DNA of 64,000 nt, from positions 1-64,000 of the forward strand of contig RCAB01000026.1 in NCBI GenBank assembly GCA_003640385.1. The letters are read 5' to 3'. Source of the stretch: Setaria digitata (Eukaryota; Nematoda; Chromadorea; Rhabditida; Setariidae). Position 1 is the first letter of the stretch. Each line of letters begins with the position of its first letter. Below the pieces are notes generated by a model that saw nothing but the letters and a program-made list of their open reading frames with translations, had not been told where the DNA came from and did no database searches. Of this stretch, positions 27,376 to 41,500 are shown in pieces. The translations under genes were made by a program, and so were the position numbers.

Positions 27376-29460
27376 TCATCCTACAGATTGTCCGTTATTT
27401 TCACATGAAAAATTGCCATCTTCAGTGCTTCCAGCAGCTGCTTCTAATGAGTCAACTTCTTTTGAATATTTTCCGATCAATTCATGGGCAGCTTTCAATG
27501 AATCCATCAAATCTTGAATTTCCTTGTTTATTTCATTTCTTGCGTTGTTAATCATTTCTTGAGTTCGTTTACGTACAAATGGGACTGAAAATAATCTTGC
27601 AAAATAGAAGCTATATAAAATATTATTCAATAAATGGAAAATAATATTCCAAATAAATTAGTTACCAGAAACTTTGCACTGTACAAGAAAAGATGGAATA
27701 AGAGTTATAAAATATAATTTTAAAGAGAAACTAACTCACAGTCAGTATGAAAACGTCTTGGTTCGGCTTTACGCCCTTCTAAATGTGATAATACTTTATA
27801 CATTGCCATTGTAGGTTCTTGAAATACCTACAAAGCTAAAATACTATTTCACATTCGATGGCTTTTTTTTGAGAAATCATAGCGAAATATGAAAAAAATT
27901 TCGAATAGAATATTGCGGAGCATATGAAAACACAAGATTACTTAAAACATCACTCAGTATCAGCGATTAATAAACTATCTTACGAAGAGAATACGCAGTA
28001 GCGTCCAAAATTTATCCCATCAAAACTCAGAGAAACGACCAAAAAAAAAAAGAAAAACTTTACAATTTCATCGTAGTATTCCGCAGCGACCATCGTTTTA
28101 CCATTAGGAAGCGTAACTTGTGGTTGAAATAATCGGAGATAATGGAATGCTGTTACCTTAAGACAAATGATTAAAAAGCCAAACTAATTAAAAAGATCGA
28201 ATCTACCGCTTTATCTTTATGGATTTTAATAATGTCTGAAACTAATTCATTAATGGCAACTTAATAAAAAAAAAAACCTGTCAAGAAATGTAATTCATGG
28301 CATTTTGAAGTGAATTTATTGTCCAAAATATTCCAAATTATGCCACTAGTGACTGACCCACAAAAAAGTAAGTTAATAAACAAAGACGACAAAACAGTAC
28401 CAAATTTAAGGCTGTGTAAGAAAACCTTACCGGTTTCTCGTTAACATCAACAAAATATATTCGAATTTGAATCTCAAACTCGCCCCATCCTGTTTCGGTC
28501 ACTTCGTATGGCGGCTTCTCGATCACTAAAAGGTAACGCAAAGTGCAACACAGCGCTGACATAATTAATATTTTCATATGTTAATCCCACATTTTTTTTA
28601 CTACAAAAGACTTGACTAGAGGAAAAAGTTATTGCTACATATTTACAAATCAGTTCGCTTATCTTGCACAACAATTTTACCGTGCCGTACAGCAATTAAA
28701 AACCAATAATAAGCTCTGCTATTCACTTCTAGTATGTACTGAAGGGTTCATGAAAAATTTAATCAACAGCGAAATTTGCTTCCGCGCAAATAACTTTCCT
28801 CATTTGATACAACGTGTAACTAATTAGCACAAAAGTCTACAATAGAAATTCAATTTTCTAGCTTAATTTTTTTTTTGAAATTTTAGTTTTAATCAATATT
28901 TCTTAAGTCGAAAATTAGTTAGTAGTAATATTTGATGCACAGAAACTAATATGGCTAATATAAGTTCTTCGTGATACTTATTTCACCCTATAAAACATGA
29001 AGAAAAAACGAACAGCAAAATAATTTTAAAAAGTGAAATAAAACAGTCAAGTAAACTTGATTCAACTAGCAAAGAATTACTCAATTAATTAATAAGGTAA
29101 TGAAGTCTCCTATTAACAGCTGTCAATCTAACTGGGCTAATAGATGATAATCCACCCAAAGTATGACTATAGCAACAATAATATGCTAACCAGATAACAA
29201 TCAGTTATCCAGTTAGACCAGTACATAACAGTTTAATTCCGAATGAAAAAAAAACCACTTCGTGTTGCGTTAGCATATGAATCGTGCAGCTTGAATTGTA
29301 CCTTCCGGATATATTTTGACGGGTCTTCATTGTAATAAGGTTTCACGAATACAGTCCATTCATGGGTATGTCCATCTTCTTCTCTCTTTTTACCCAAATA
29401 ATGGGCAGTATTGCCGTAAACAATAGGTCGAGTGAAAACTTTCTCTTTAACTCGTTCCAT
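27376..29460 (-). CDS. gfl-1: YEATS4/GAS41-like chromatin reader, complete, 5 exons, 228 aa
   Basis: YEATS-domain protein, a shared subunit of the SRCAP/SWR1 and TIP60/NuA4 complexes that reads acylated histone H3 and helps deposit H2A.Z. Exons (minus): 29259-29460, 28431-28525, 28064-28156, 27740-27827, 27376-27584; phases fit and give 228 aa against 227 in human YEATS4. Diagnostic stretches are [42 protein letters not shown] and [14 protein letters not shown] sequence, followed by a C-terminal coiled coil ([19 protein letters not shown]). The HTHEW and TGWGEF segments carry the aromatic acyl-lysine pocket. I start at MERVKEK. The frame stays open upstream to an acceptor (ATTTAG) near 29525, and GCAG at 29493-29491 could be a trans-splice site, so a short 5' extension cannot be excluded. 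Confidence 0.95.
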
Positions 29461-31366
29461 CAGAATTACGATTGTATCATTAGGACAATGCTGCAATGAT
29501 TTTACTATTTCATGTGTTTTGGCTAAATAGACAAATTTTATTATTCAACAATAATAATGAACTTGTTGATTTCCGTAAGAGATGAATAGTACATCAAAGT
29601 AAAAGAAAAGTTTTAGAAAAAAATGAAGAAATTAAGGATGAAATCAAAGCTAGAAATCACCTGACAAAAATGTAAAAATCTAATCCAACGAATTCCCAGA
29701 GGATAAAAATTCTTATCAAACAAAAATCATATCCGATCACTAACTTCCATTGGCTAGCGCAAATCAACTGAGTAAATAAATTTGCTGCTAAAATGAGAAT
29801 GCTGAAGCACTTCTGTTTCAACAAGTGATGGCTTAATTTAAGCATTTCGCTACTTCGAATTTGCATTTTTTGATTCAGATAACGAAAACAGAAGAAATTA
29901 CTCTCTCACCCTTCTCCTAAACAAAAACTCGCGAAATAACAAGAGAAACTATCGAAAGAAATGACAGTGAAGAGGGAAACGAAGAAAATATATATCATTC
30001 TGATAAAACTACGACAGAGATTGATGAGATTTATGTCGAAACAACTGACAAGATTGGAGAAAGAGTTTAGAAAAAAGAGACAATGAGAGATTGAAAGTAA
30101 GTGATATATATGTATGTTTTATACGCAAAAAGAGTTTGCTCGTAGCGAAAGATGCAATCAAACAGACTGGATGTCAATTTGCCAGGCTTAAGTTTGGGCT
30201 TACAAAGGAAATGCGATCGTTTCGGGGATTTTCCGGGAGGAGGGGAGAGTTTCGGTTACCGGATTGCTTGAGGATTAAAGTACGGAAAGGTTAAAGTGCG
30301 GTTAGTTGTTTGCTGGAAATGTGATGTTGGGTCCGAGTCCGTGTTATTCAACTATTCCTTTTCGAATAACCGCTCAGTTTAGTTCTGAGTCAATTTATCG
30401 AGATTTAAAATCTCAAAAAGTGTTTCAGAAGAATAAATCATACTTCAAGTCATTTTCTTAGTTGGACTAGATAAAGGAAAATGTCTGCTGTATTGTTGTG
30501 GCTTGAGGAGAGCTGTCTTTCAAAAGACAAGCTGGTAGAGCTCGAGTAGTTTATGTTAAGCTTTAATTAATGTCGGCAGTAACATTCAAGTTCAAATGCG
30601 TCACATACGAGTGTTATTGGACAGAAATTATCATAAGGGAGATTATTAGTCAACGTTAGCATATATATATTAATAAAAGTGAGTCATATCGAATAAAGTA
30701 ACATATTTCACTAGCTGATTATCTTTTAGGATATTAGATGCTATAATATAACATAATTTTTCCTCAAAATGATATTTATTTGTGTGTTTTATGAAACAGA
30801 TTCAAATTCAGATTAGATTTATTATTATATTTAGTCGGCAGATATTGATTCATACAAAAGATATGATACACTTCTATAAATGTAATATGAGAAATAGCCA
30901 ATTAATTTTGATAGTTACACTGGTTTCTCTCTTTATGAGCCGTGTAATGGATGCGAAAATTTTTTGAAAAAAGAGAGAGAATAGTAATTACTTTACCTGT
31001 TACTTTTACAATATGCAAATTTTTAATCAGCTAGAAAAGCTAAATTTAAAAGAAACAGCGCAGTGCCAGTCTGTTTATTCCTTACCTAGGCGGTCTTCAG
31101 ATAAAAGTAAACCGGGATTCTTGAGTTAGGTTATCAGGTAGTACTTGTGTCCGAAATTAGTGCTTGTATTTCAGATTTATTCCAGACTGAAAAAGCCATA
31201 GGATGAAATGCGGTTTTTTGGTAGTTTCTTATATTTTGTAATACATCTAATATTAAAATGAAAAACAGTTATTTTTCTGGGATTTTTTTTTTTGCTTAGC
31301 TGAAAGAATCCTGTGGCAAAGCGTGGAAATCAAAAATAAGTTTTTATACAAAATATTTTGCTCAAA
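29461..31366. promoter_or_regulatory. Divergent region upstream of YEATS4 and the 31.4-kb gene
   Basis: The two flanking genes point away from this segment, so their promoters should lie here. It contains a locally GC-richer patch at about 30.17-30.35 kb with G runs (GGGG, GGG, GGAGGGG). No additional coding exon is convincing. Confidence 0.35.
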
Positions 31367-32482
31367 ATGGAACATCGTCCATCAACTGATCAATTATCAC
31401 CAACATTTACTGAGGCAGTACCTTCTGTTCCCACTCATTATCACTCATTGCTTAAGCCTTCGTATCCATTGATAAGCTATCGAAAACAACAGATACCAAG
31501 AATTAGGGGATCAGGTTGTGTATTAGTTTTCAAGTAAATTTCTGACTGTTACCTACCGTTTTCAGATATCTTTTCGTTAAGAACATTTTTCTCAGCTGAA
31601 TATGATATGATGATTACATACGATATTTATATATGTATTTCTTTTCCTTGCCTAAAAGCACTAAAATGATTCTTTTCGTTTCGTTGTAGATATACTAAGT
31701 TTGAAGACCGTATTATATAGCAGAATTTTTTTTTTTTTAACTCCGTTCCAAAAGCAAGAAGGATGTCAATTTTTGTTCCTAACATAAATTGCTATCTCCA
31801 TATTGTGTCATCCTTCTGCTCTGTGCAAACTCCTTATGCTAACATTACTGTATAAATATTTCAAGTTTATATCTGTCCATGCACACATAGTTCAGAAACA
31901 ACTTCCTTTAGTAACTATTTGTTTAGATAAATACTAATACAAACGTTTTGATATATGTCTATACTCTGTAAATACTATTTTTTCTTATCAGGTTTCGATA
32001 AGAATTTCAAAAACAGAATGAACGATTTGTATGGAGGTGAAGAATACTCCGATATGATGGGTAATACTGATTTCGCCAATTTGATATATGTCTATACTCT
32101 TAACATACGATTAACAAAATTTAATTGTTAATCAATTTGCACATTAGTCATCTACATTTTTGCTAATAGTGTTATGTGATAGTGTCGAATAAAAAATTTT
32201 TGATATTCAGTATGTTAATTATTTTAAACTTTATTATGCTTATGTCGAGGTTCATTAGTTATAACTATTTATATGAAAACGTTGCCAATAAATCTGATAA
32301 TTATATGTATAGTAATTATACAAATGTATAGAAATACGGGCTAACCGGATGAGGATTTCCGATGGATTGCTTGCATTTGCTGAATGCATGCGTTATTCGT
32401 TAGAGGAGAAATTGGCCAGAAATTTAAGCACACTAAATGAGATGGTGTATTTCTCAATGCCATATTGGGAAAAGGTTATTTA
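31367..32482 (+). CDS. Unrecognised protein, three exons, 122 aa, or N-terminus of the phosphatase gene
   Basis: Exons 31367-31514, 31992-32060 and 32332-32482 join in phase and read from MEHRPSTDQLSP to MPYWEKVI and a TAA. The sequence includes SDGLLAFAECMRYSLEEK and looks helical in its second half. No signal peptide or known domain is seen. The last two codons and the stop follow AAG|GTTATT at 32474; if that GT is a donor, the exon ends in phase 0. The first exon of the downstream phosphatase (acceptor at 35557) also enters in phase 0, so a single gene with a 3.1-kb intron is possible (about 628-660 aa). I cannot decide between the two from sequence alone. Confidence 0.5.
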
Positions 32483-34557
32483 ATATCGACCCAAATATTT
32501 ATTAGTAAATAATTGGAACAATATAAGTATCCTTGCTGGAAGGATATTATATGCATGTGTTTTCATTTATGCTAATGATCATTGCTTGTTTGTTGTTATT
32601 AGCTTCGAGTTTTCTCTTATAATTTAATGATATTTGTAAATAATTTCTAAGATTTTTCAACTTAAAAAAAAAAGCAGGAAAATTTGCAGCAAAAAAGTAT
32701 TGAAAGTTTAAAATAACACTTGAACACATTTTTATTCTGAAAATTTTTTCAAGACAAAGAAAAGAAGGATTTCCTTTAATTTTTTCAAATTAAGAAAAAA
32801 AAGCAATGAATTTGAAGAAAATGTGATAAAATATGAGATTGCAGTTGCCAGATGATGAAAAGGACGGTTGGTTTCGTAGAGCGGAAGCGGAGAAAGAACA
32901 GAATTGTGATACTTGTTTCTGTGAGAATCAGGAAAAGATCGCGGTACTGCGATCCTTCATTATAATTTTTAGTGTTATAAATATCACTGCCAACTTTTTT
33001 TTTTAAATTCATTTTTAGCTCATAGTGAAACAAACTAATCTTAAGTTAAATTTGAATAAGTTTTATGGGCTAAATTCTGATATCGTCCAGTTCTTTTTCT
33101 TTCTTTCCAATTTAACAGCTGAATTCAAACTTGGAGGATTTCCTGTCTTATTTCGTAAAATTTTTCTCTTTTTAGTTTTAAATTATAAATTTGTTAGTTT
33201 TCGAAAACTTTGCTAGCTGAGATTTCAGCTCGACAAATTTTGTAAAGAGAAAATCCTTAATAGAGAAATTCGAGATGATAATCAATCGATCTATCAAACT
33301 CCCAATATGGAACAGAAAAATAATTCTAATGGATTAAAGAAGGTAATTTGAACTTCTGATGCCTAAAGTAGCAGTTTAGCTTATAATGGACGAGTAATTT
33401 GACGTCTAATGAACTGAAAGTAAGACTTTCACTTCCGTTTCGTGCGCAAACCATTTTAGAAATTAATTTCCTCGCAAAAGGTGCGCAAATTTCAAAGCTT
33501 CCAACCAATAATTAATTTCCTCCTAGCAATTTTCGAAAGGCAAATCAGTTTCTTTTATGCTTCCGGAACATTCAGTACAACAGCAAAAAGAATAAGTGCA
33601 CCAATTAAGGTATTTCTGGATGGCATTGTCTGAAGTTTTTCTTTGGCTGAAAAGTAATTTCATCTAGCAATCATTCGATTTTTTCTACTTTATTTGAAAT
33701 TAATTAGTTTTATCCTGCAGTTTCGCACTTTCAAATCCTCTGAATGATTCTCTGGTGAATATAAGATAACATCAATAAACTTTAACGATATTAGTAATGA
33801 AATGATTTTATGCGGCAAGAACCATAAAATGTTTCCTTTTTTCATTTCCGCTTTCTTATTGTAAGGGATTGAATACATTTTACTTCTTTTAAAAAAGGCT
33901 TTTCATCGGTAATTAATAAATCGATGCTTACCGCCTCATTTTCATATGAAAATTTAGTGATCAAAATTTCACATGAAAACGAATAGGAAAATTACAGCAA
34001 ATAATAAAAAAAAAAAAAAAAAAATCCTTTTTAAGCATGTTATAAGCAGAACTGATTTTTAAGCCGATTAGTATTCCGGAATCAAGAATCGAATTTTTGC
34101 ACAACATCCTGTTCCGTTTATTAAATTTTCTAACAAAAAGCTGCTTTTCATGATTACCTGTGAACAATACTTCAAACAACAATTATCAGTTTTCTGCTGC
34201 GAATCAAGAGAAATCTAGCGTGAAAATGATAATCATACAAGTGATAATTATGCTTTTCATTAAAAATTTCTTCCAGTCTCTTAGTTGTAGCATTTTTACA
34301 AACAATTTAATGATAGAAAAATTTATGCAATAACAAATCATTTTATTTATGGCAATAAACACTGAATGGAAAAATATCTGAGCAAAAAACTTTAGCCTTT
34401 ATTTATTCCGCATAACTGTTAAGATATAAATTCAATTGCATCGAATTACCTGCATCATTAGGCTGAATTATTTAATTTTTGTTTATTAATTTACCTTACG
34501 GTAAACTTGCGGATCGGACAGAGCAGAGTTTCTTGCTGAATTACATTATGCCTAAAG

Positions 34558-34734
34558 AATCAAACTTCACCTGAAGATTCACACCTTCAACAAATATTTC
34601 GTTATAAATGTCTCTTGAATCCTGAATACATCAGAAGTTTCAGTGACGAATTTAAATTAAAATATGCTCCAATTACAGAACGTTTAAAAATTTCTGATTT
34701 TCTTCGTAATACATTATTTCTTTATTTACTTGCA
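34558..34734 (+). other. Possible cassette exon in the 32.5-35.6 kb gap
   Basis: Acceptor CCTAAAG, 59 open codons (NQTSPEDSHLQQ ... KLKYAPITERLKISDF) and donor GCA|GTAACA give phase 0 at both ends, which would fit between the 31.4-kb exons and the phosphatase exons. The composition is plausible but the splice sites are weak and the protein is unknown. The frame also continues to a stop at 34812 if the donor is ignored. Confidence 0.25.
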
Positions 34735-35566
34735 GTAACATTTACTTCTTACACTGCAACTGCAATTTGCCTGCACAATCGTGGATGTTTAGGCGCTTCA
34801 TATTTGATCTAATAAAATATCATTTTCAGTGATAAGCTATTATCACTAACGAGTATCTCCTTCATTCATTTCACATCTCCTTTTAATTAATTAGCTAATC
34901 GTCTGATATATGCTACTTCATAATTCTATGAAATTATCGCATGTTTTGATGTTAATTAATTTTCTATCATTTCATAGCATTAATTGTACGCGCAAGCAAA
35001 TAATGAACATTCTGTACTAATTATGACTAACTAGTTTCTGTATGATGCTTGATTATTTAAATCTTACCTTTTATGTGTCGAATTAAAAATAATTTCTAGT
35101 AAGCCTACAATATTAATGTTTCATAATAACATAAATTTTAAGTAGCATTTTCACTTTTTCGACATTTTGAAATTAATGAACTAAACTAACAAATGAGAGA
35201 ATAGCTAATTCTTGTCCAGTTTTTTTTTTTTTTTTTTTTTAAATACAACTTCTCGAAATAAACCAATTTTCCAAACTTCTGAAAACATCTAAAACTGGAA
35301 TACTTTAGAAATCAAACAGTTTTCAATGGCTGCTAAAAAAAATATACTAGTATTTGGTATTTCATTCTACAGTAAACCAATTCAACAAAATTTTCCAACG
35401 CAATTATCTAATCATTCATTAAATTTGATAAAATTTATGCCTAATGATGTTTTCTTTCCTTAGTCCATTATTACAAATTTGCGTAATCATGCATTTTGTA
35501 AACAATTTAAATTTAAGAAATTTAATTAAATTTCTGTTTCTTTTTTTTTGTTTTCAGGGATTACAA

Positions 35567-38500
35567 ATGAGTTCGGAAGCCGATCTTACATCATTAGAAA
35601 GCAGCATTGAACTAAAGGTAAGCAAATTATGGGTGATTCCAGGAAAAAAAGAATTGCATATGAAGAAGAATCAGAAAGTCAGATGCATTACGATAATTAA
35701 AATTAAGTTAACATTTCAGGTGAAATTTTGAGATAAAATAAACGAGTATCTTCTAATTAATTTTAATGTGCTGTTTGTTGGCGAGTTGAAAGTCATCGAT
35801 GCAATTAGATCAAATCAAAGTTATAAAGTTTCAGGATTCGCTTATAGATACGAAATGGTTCCAAGCCGATGAAACTTACTCAATTAAGCCTACCGGAAGT
35901 AAATGGATCAGGCAAAGAAAAGAAGTAGAATCAGTTAAACTTCAAGATCACGCAGCTGCTCATCGACCGTTTTACGAACGTTGGTATGAGGCGTATAAAT
36001 TTCGTGCTCTAAATCAAAGACTTGTATGTATTTGCCTTGAAGCATTATTTTTAGAAATTAAGTTTCTCTTTTTAATTAAACCAAATTTTTAAACTAAGTT
36101 TCATAGATTTTTTTTTTAATACAAATGATAACCAAGCAACTACCACTTAACCATTTATATATATATATAATTCAAAATCTGCAAAAGTAACATCTTGCGC
36201 ATCCCGAAATTTAGTTCGGAACGAATGGCAGAATTTATAACTTAAATACATTTATTAAATTGTGACTACAATTCAAAATTGACATATTAAATTGCATTAA
36301 CCATATCCGAAAAGGAAGTGAATTAGATGAAAGTAGAATAAAAAGGACGATATTCCAATTTAATTTCTGATGCTTTCACGAAATCAACATTGTCACCTCT
36401 CCGCAACGAAGAAAGAAATTAATAGATAGATTGAAGCTAAATATTTAAAATTTTTTAATTGAATTTGATTTATTTACTTTAAATAGGATATAATAAAGCG
36501 CTTTTAAATGAAAAAAATAATTAACTAATTAATTAATCGATCAGGATATTGTTTCACAGAAATATTTATTTTTAATTTTGGAATTTCAGGAACAATATGC
36601 AATAGACGAAATGCAGTCATTTATAGAACAAAAACTCCGCAAAATAAACGATTTGATAGATGATCAAGATATCAAATTACGCTTAATTTCATCACTTACA
36701 CTTCAGTTTGATCATATAAAAAGTGATGCAAATGAACTGATACGCAAATATGGGTGAAAACTTTTCTTGACGTTATTTTGTGTCAATGAAATTTTGATAA
36801 AAAAGAACAGTAATGCATCAAAGCTATTCCAAATCAATTAAGTATTATTTAATTGTATAAATGTGATAGTTTCAATTCCAAACATTGCAATATGCATTGA
36901 TCGAAAGTGCTTGTCTGATTAATCGAAAGTAATCATTGACTTATGGGAAAAATGAGATAATTGAGATTGCTGAAGAATGGGATCTGATCATTATGTAATT
37001 TGCAAAATCGAAAAAAATGAATAATTAAATTACATATTACTTATATTCATTTAAGAGTTTTGTGTTGTTACAGGAAAAATTTAGTTTGTTGCTTAGAAAA
37101 TGTCGCAGCTGAATTGAGTCAACCATCTTCGAAAATTATTGAAGAATTCACGAATGGTTTTATGTATCTAAAAGCGGTACTTTTTTGAAATTTAATACGG
37201 AAATGGTCATTTCATGAAATTTATAATTGAAATTCTGGCTGATACAATCAATGATTCACATATCCGAAGAAGTAATCATTTAGACAAATTAGACATCTGA
37301 CTTGTTCATTTCATGCCTTAATTAGAAATTAATTAGAATCGTCAAGTAGCAAAATAAAACTCGAATATCTTCATCTTAAGAATAGTGTCATCCAGTATAG
37401 CGGCTATTTTAGCAATCTTCTAACTAGAATCAAGCACTTAGAATTTAACCATTTATGATGCTTCGGTCAACTAGCTCGCCTTTAAATTCAACTTCACGAA
37501 ATGAATTTATGACTTACTGGGTATGGCCAAGTCTTATTTCAACAACTTCATATCTTTCAAGATTTAATCCACTGATAAAATGCATCATACAGGTAGATCC
37601 GTTATCAAATTGGACTGAGCAAAGCTGTGAATTTTATTGTCGAATGCTTGAAAGGATAAATATTTTTGCTTCCTCAATGGCTGATATGGTTAAATACTCG
37701 TTCATTATTGAGCCAGGCACAATTACACCACACTTATCGGTGAAATTTTCAACTAAATTCAGCAAATTTCGATGCATTAAATCAATTTTTGGAATGAAAT
37801 ATTTCAAAAATTATTTGATTTTCATTGAGACCATCCGAAATGAATTTAAATCTTTCAAAAGTGAAATATAGAAAAGACATTTTTGAAATCAGAAATCATT
37901 TTTGTTCATTAATTTTTGGAATATATTTCTTTTTTTTAGAAAAAATTAACTCCTTTTCATTCTTTGTTTTCCTTTAAAGGAATACGTCGCAGAATTTCAA
38001 CAATTGGAAACTTTCTTTGAGCGAAATTTACTATCACCGGAAGAAGCAAAACAGAATGCTTTCAATTGTAACTACTCGAAAGTAAGAAATAAATGTTAGT
38101 CTTTATTTGTCAAGCATTTCAAGATTATCATAATTGATATCCATTTCTGTTTGTTGAAATTAAAATTAAATAATGAATATTATTCCTTATAAAATTTGCA
38201 AAAAAAAAAAAAAAAAAAACGATGTCAGATTATCCTACTAATCGGTTGCAAATATTACTAAAAGTGTGATCAAATATTATTCATATATCGAGCAAAAAAG
38301 AATGCAAAATTATATTTTTGATACTTTAATTTTTCCGTAAAATAGTCAAAATGAACCTAATTAAATTTGCAATTAAGCTTATATCATTAGAGCATTGAAA
38401 AGAATAAATAAGTCATTTCCTACTACAGTAAATGATTTATTTTTTTTCAGTACAGTTATTTTCTATTATAATAAGTTAAAAATTTATTATTCAGTTAGTT

Positions 38501-41500
38501 TGTTTTAGGTATTGTGTTGTTTTATTACACTTTCGTTTGTTAATAATGGCACTCAAAAATTGATTAATTATATTTACGCAGAATTGCTGAACGTAATTTC
38601 AATATTTCTTCAAATATGTTAACATTTTTATCAACATGTTAATCATTATCATTATGATTGAAATCATTTTCATATCATCTTTTTTCGCAGCATTAGAGTG
38701 TGCTGATATTAGTCGAGTGATATTAAAACGTAAGATACCAAACGAATATGAAAATAGTTCACCGACTACAACACGTTCAACGACGACGTATTCACTTCAC
38801 GGAAATGATATTGTAGAGCCTGTTATTGCTGAAAAACAATATGCTGAAAGGTAACTTTTCATTTTATCACTGATTTGGAAAATAGTTTTCAATAAATCAC
38901 AATCATAAAGAAAATAAACAAACAACTGCTGGCGAATTTCAGGACAATCATACTAAACTTTCACCCCTTTTTTTTCATTAAATTATGTCCAGAATTTCTC
39001 AATTCAAAATTAATTTCTTTTTCAATACTTTTTTTTTTTTTTTCATAAAGCTGTAATGAGTCAAATATTAAAAATAAACCTAACTAAAGATGCAATTAAT
39101 TTTATATTATTTCAATGCACTATCGAGAAGATTGGATAATTTTATTATTATTGTTTCAGTGAATTTTAATGACCTTTATGACGCTCTAAAATTAGCACAA
39201 ATTAATTAAAGTTCTAAAATAATTCTATTTCGAACTACATTTATTCCATCAAAAGAAGAGAGTAATTTTAAAATTGCTTCGCGATTACTTGATTACGTTA
39301 ATTACGTTTTTCCCTTCACTCAATCATTTATGTTTGTTGTTTTTCGTATTTTTGTTCAACTGTTAGTGCTTAGAGAAGTTCCATAGTAGTTTTACAATAA
39401 GTATCCATTTTCTAGCGTACTTTTCTTTTAGTACCAAACTTCAAGAATTCTTGTTAATTTCTATTCTTCACTAATTTTCATTCTTTTTAATCAAAAAATT
39501 TTTGCACATCATTTGCTTATTTGTTCGATACATTTAAAATTTCTAAAATATACTAATATTTTATTTTAAATTCTCTTATTAACAGTTTGAATTTATTAAT
39601 CATTTGTTTCAGGAGCGATTTTATTCACGCATCATACGTACGTGGTGGTCCACTCCTGAACACGTTCATTCTAACGCAAGCACCCCTTCCGTCAACAATC
39701 GGTGATTTCTGGGAGATGATTTGGCAACAGCGCCCGAAATATATCATTATGCTATGCAAAGCTGTCGATAGCAAACGTTTAGGCTTATTAGACGGTGTGC
39801 TACCGAATACCTGCCCATATTATTGGCCAAGGTGGCAATAGGCTTTTCATTTTTTCTTTTTAATAGTTTTATTTTAAATTAGTATGCGAATAAATGGTAT
39901 GATTTTTATATGCATACGTACGAGTAATAATATTTTATGGAAAGTTAGAATTTTGCGCTAACTTTAAATAATTTGTGAAGATTTCAAATTTCATGTATTG
40001 TTTTGATTAAGTTATTTGGTATTTCGACATTTTCTCGCATAACTCTTATTGCTCTCGCTAATTTTCATTTCGAAATAATCATACAACTTTTCGAATCTTT
40101 ATAAAGCAATTGTAGGCATCATACTTTTAATTAATTAACAAATGATATACAGTAAATTTATGGCGAAGAGGGAAAAGACTATTTTCAAAGCCAGAAAAAA
40201 ATTACTTTTTCTTTATTAAAATTCTTTAAATTATATGAAGATTGCAAAAGTACACTAAAAATTTTGGATTTATTTTAATAGATATGAAAATGATGAAGTT
40301 CAATATGGCAATTACATAATTCGAAATCGTAAAATTGATTGTATGATCGATCCGCTTTTCAATGTGACACATTTGACGATATGTCAAGTTGATGATGAAC
40401 AAGGCTTGATACATCGGTTGGAACACTGGCAATATGATTGGAATGATTTCACTGATTTTTATTGGCCACTACGGATACTTCGTCGGTATGCCTTCATTAT
40501 TTGAATGCTCTTATCAATGATATCACTCAATGATTTGTTTTTATCAATTGGAAATGACAACAGTACATTAACATTCTCAGTATCATTATTATCTTATTAT
40601 CATTATAATTATTTCCGTCATTATCATTAATATCGGCATATTAAACATTATCAGCTTTATTGCTATTAAATGTTAGCACCGCAATATTCATTACAATTAC
40701 TGTTATTATAATCTCAGTTTTTTCCTAAGTGGAGTAAGAAAAGAAAAGAAACAGGAATTAAAGAATTAATTCAAATTTCTTGCTGTAGTTCAAGGCAGAA
40801 AAGGAATATCTATAACACTTACACATATTTATATAATTTCAACAATGTAAAGAAAAAAAAGATATTAAAATCAACAAATATCATCAATTAAAATTTAAAA
40901 AAAAAAGATTAAAAACAAATTTAAAAATTATTAAAAAAACAAGCTCAGTTCGTTCTGCAAACCATTCTAATTGGCAGAGATCACTAATTCTTTCATTTTC
41001 AGTCTTCCTAGATTAGAAAAGTTGATAGATTGAAATATTTTCAACAAATTGGATTGATTTTTTTCTGTCCAATATAATTATCACCATAATGCTTTCATAT
41101 TTGATTTCAATTTAAAAATAAAGATTAGGCAGAATGTTTTAGAAAAAAATAAAGAAATGATTTTTTCTCGAATAAGAAAGTTATCAATTTCATTAAATTT
41201 TTCAATTAACATACAGGGCACGCTTGTCACCGACACCAACAATTGTACATTGCTTGGATGGATGCGGTCGTTCTGGTACTTTAGTTGCTATTGAAGTGCT
41301 ATTAATGCATTTACTGAGAGGTGAATATTCAATTTAATCCATTTATTGAAAAACTAAAATTAAAATTTAATTGAACTAGATGCTATTATGCATCATTGAT
41401 GAAGATACTAAAATTAAATTATCAATTTTTCTTTCTTTTTCTTTTCAAGAAATCATTTGTCAGACCTAAAACATTTCGTAAAATTAATTTACTGACGAAA

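Noticed and set aside
30224..30234. GGGGATTTTCC resembling an NF-kappaB site
   Set aside because: One letter longer than the consensus, and C. elegans is thought to lack a typical NF-kappaB; likely chance in a GC-richer patch.
34615..34812. 65-codon plus-strand frame with a hydrophobic segment
   Set aside because: As a free-standing gene it has no homologue; only the part up to 34734 is kept as a possible cassette exon.
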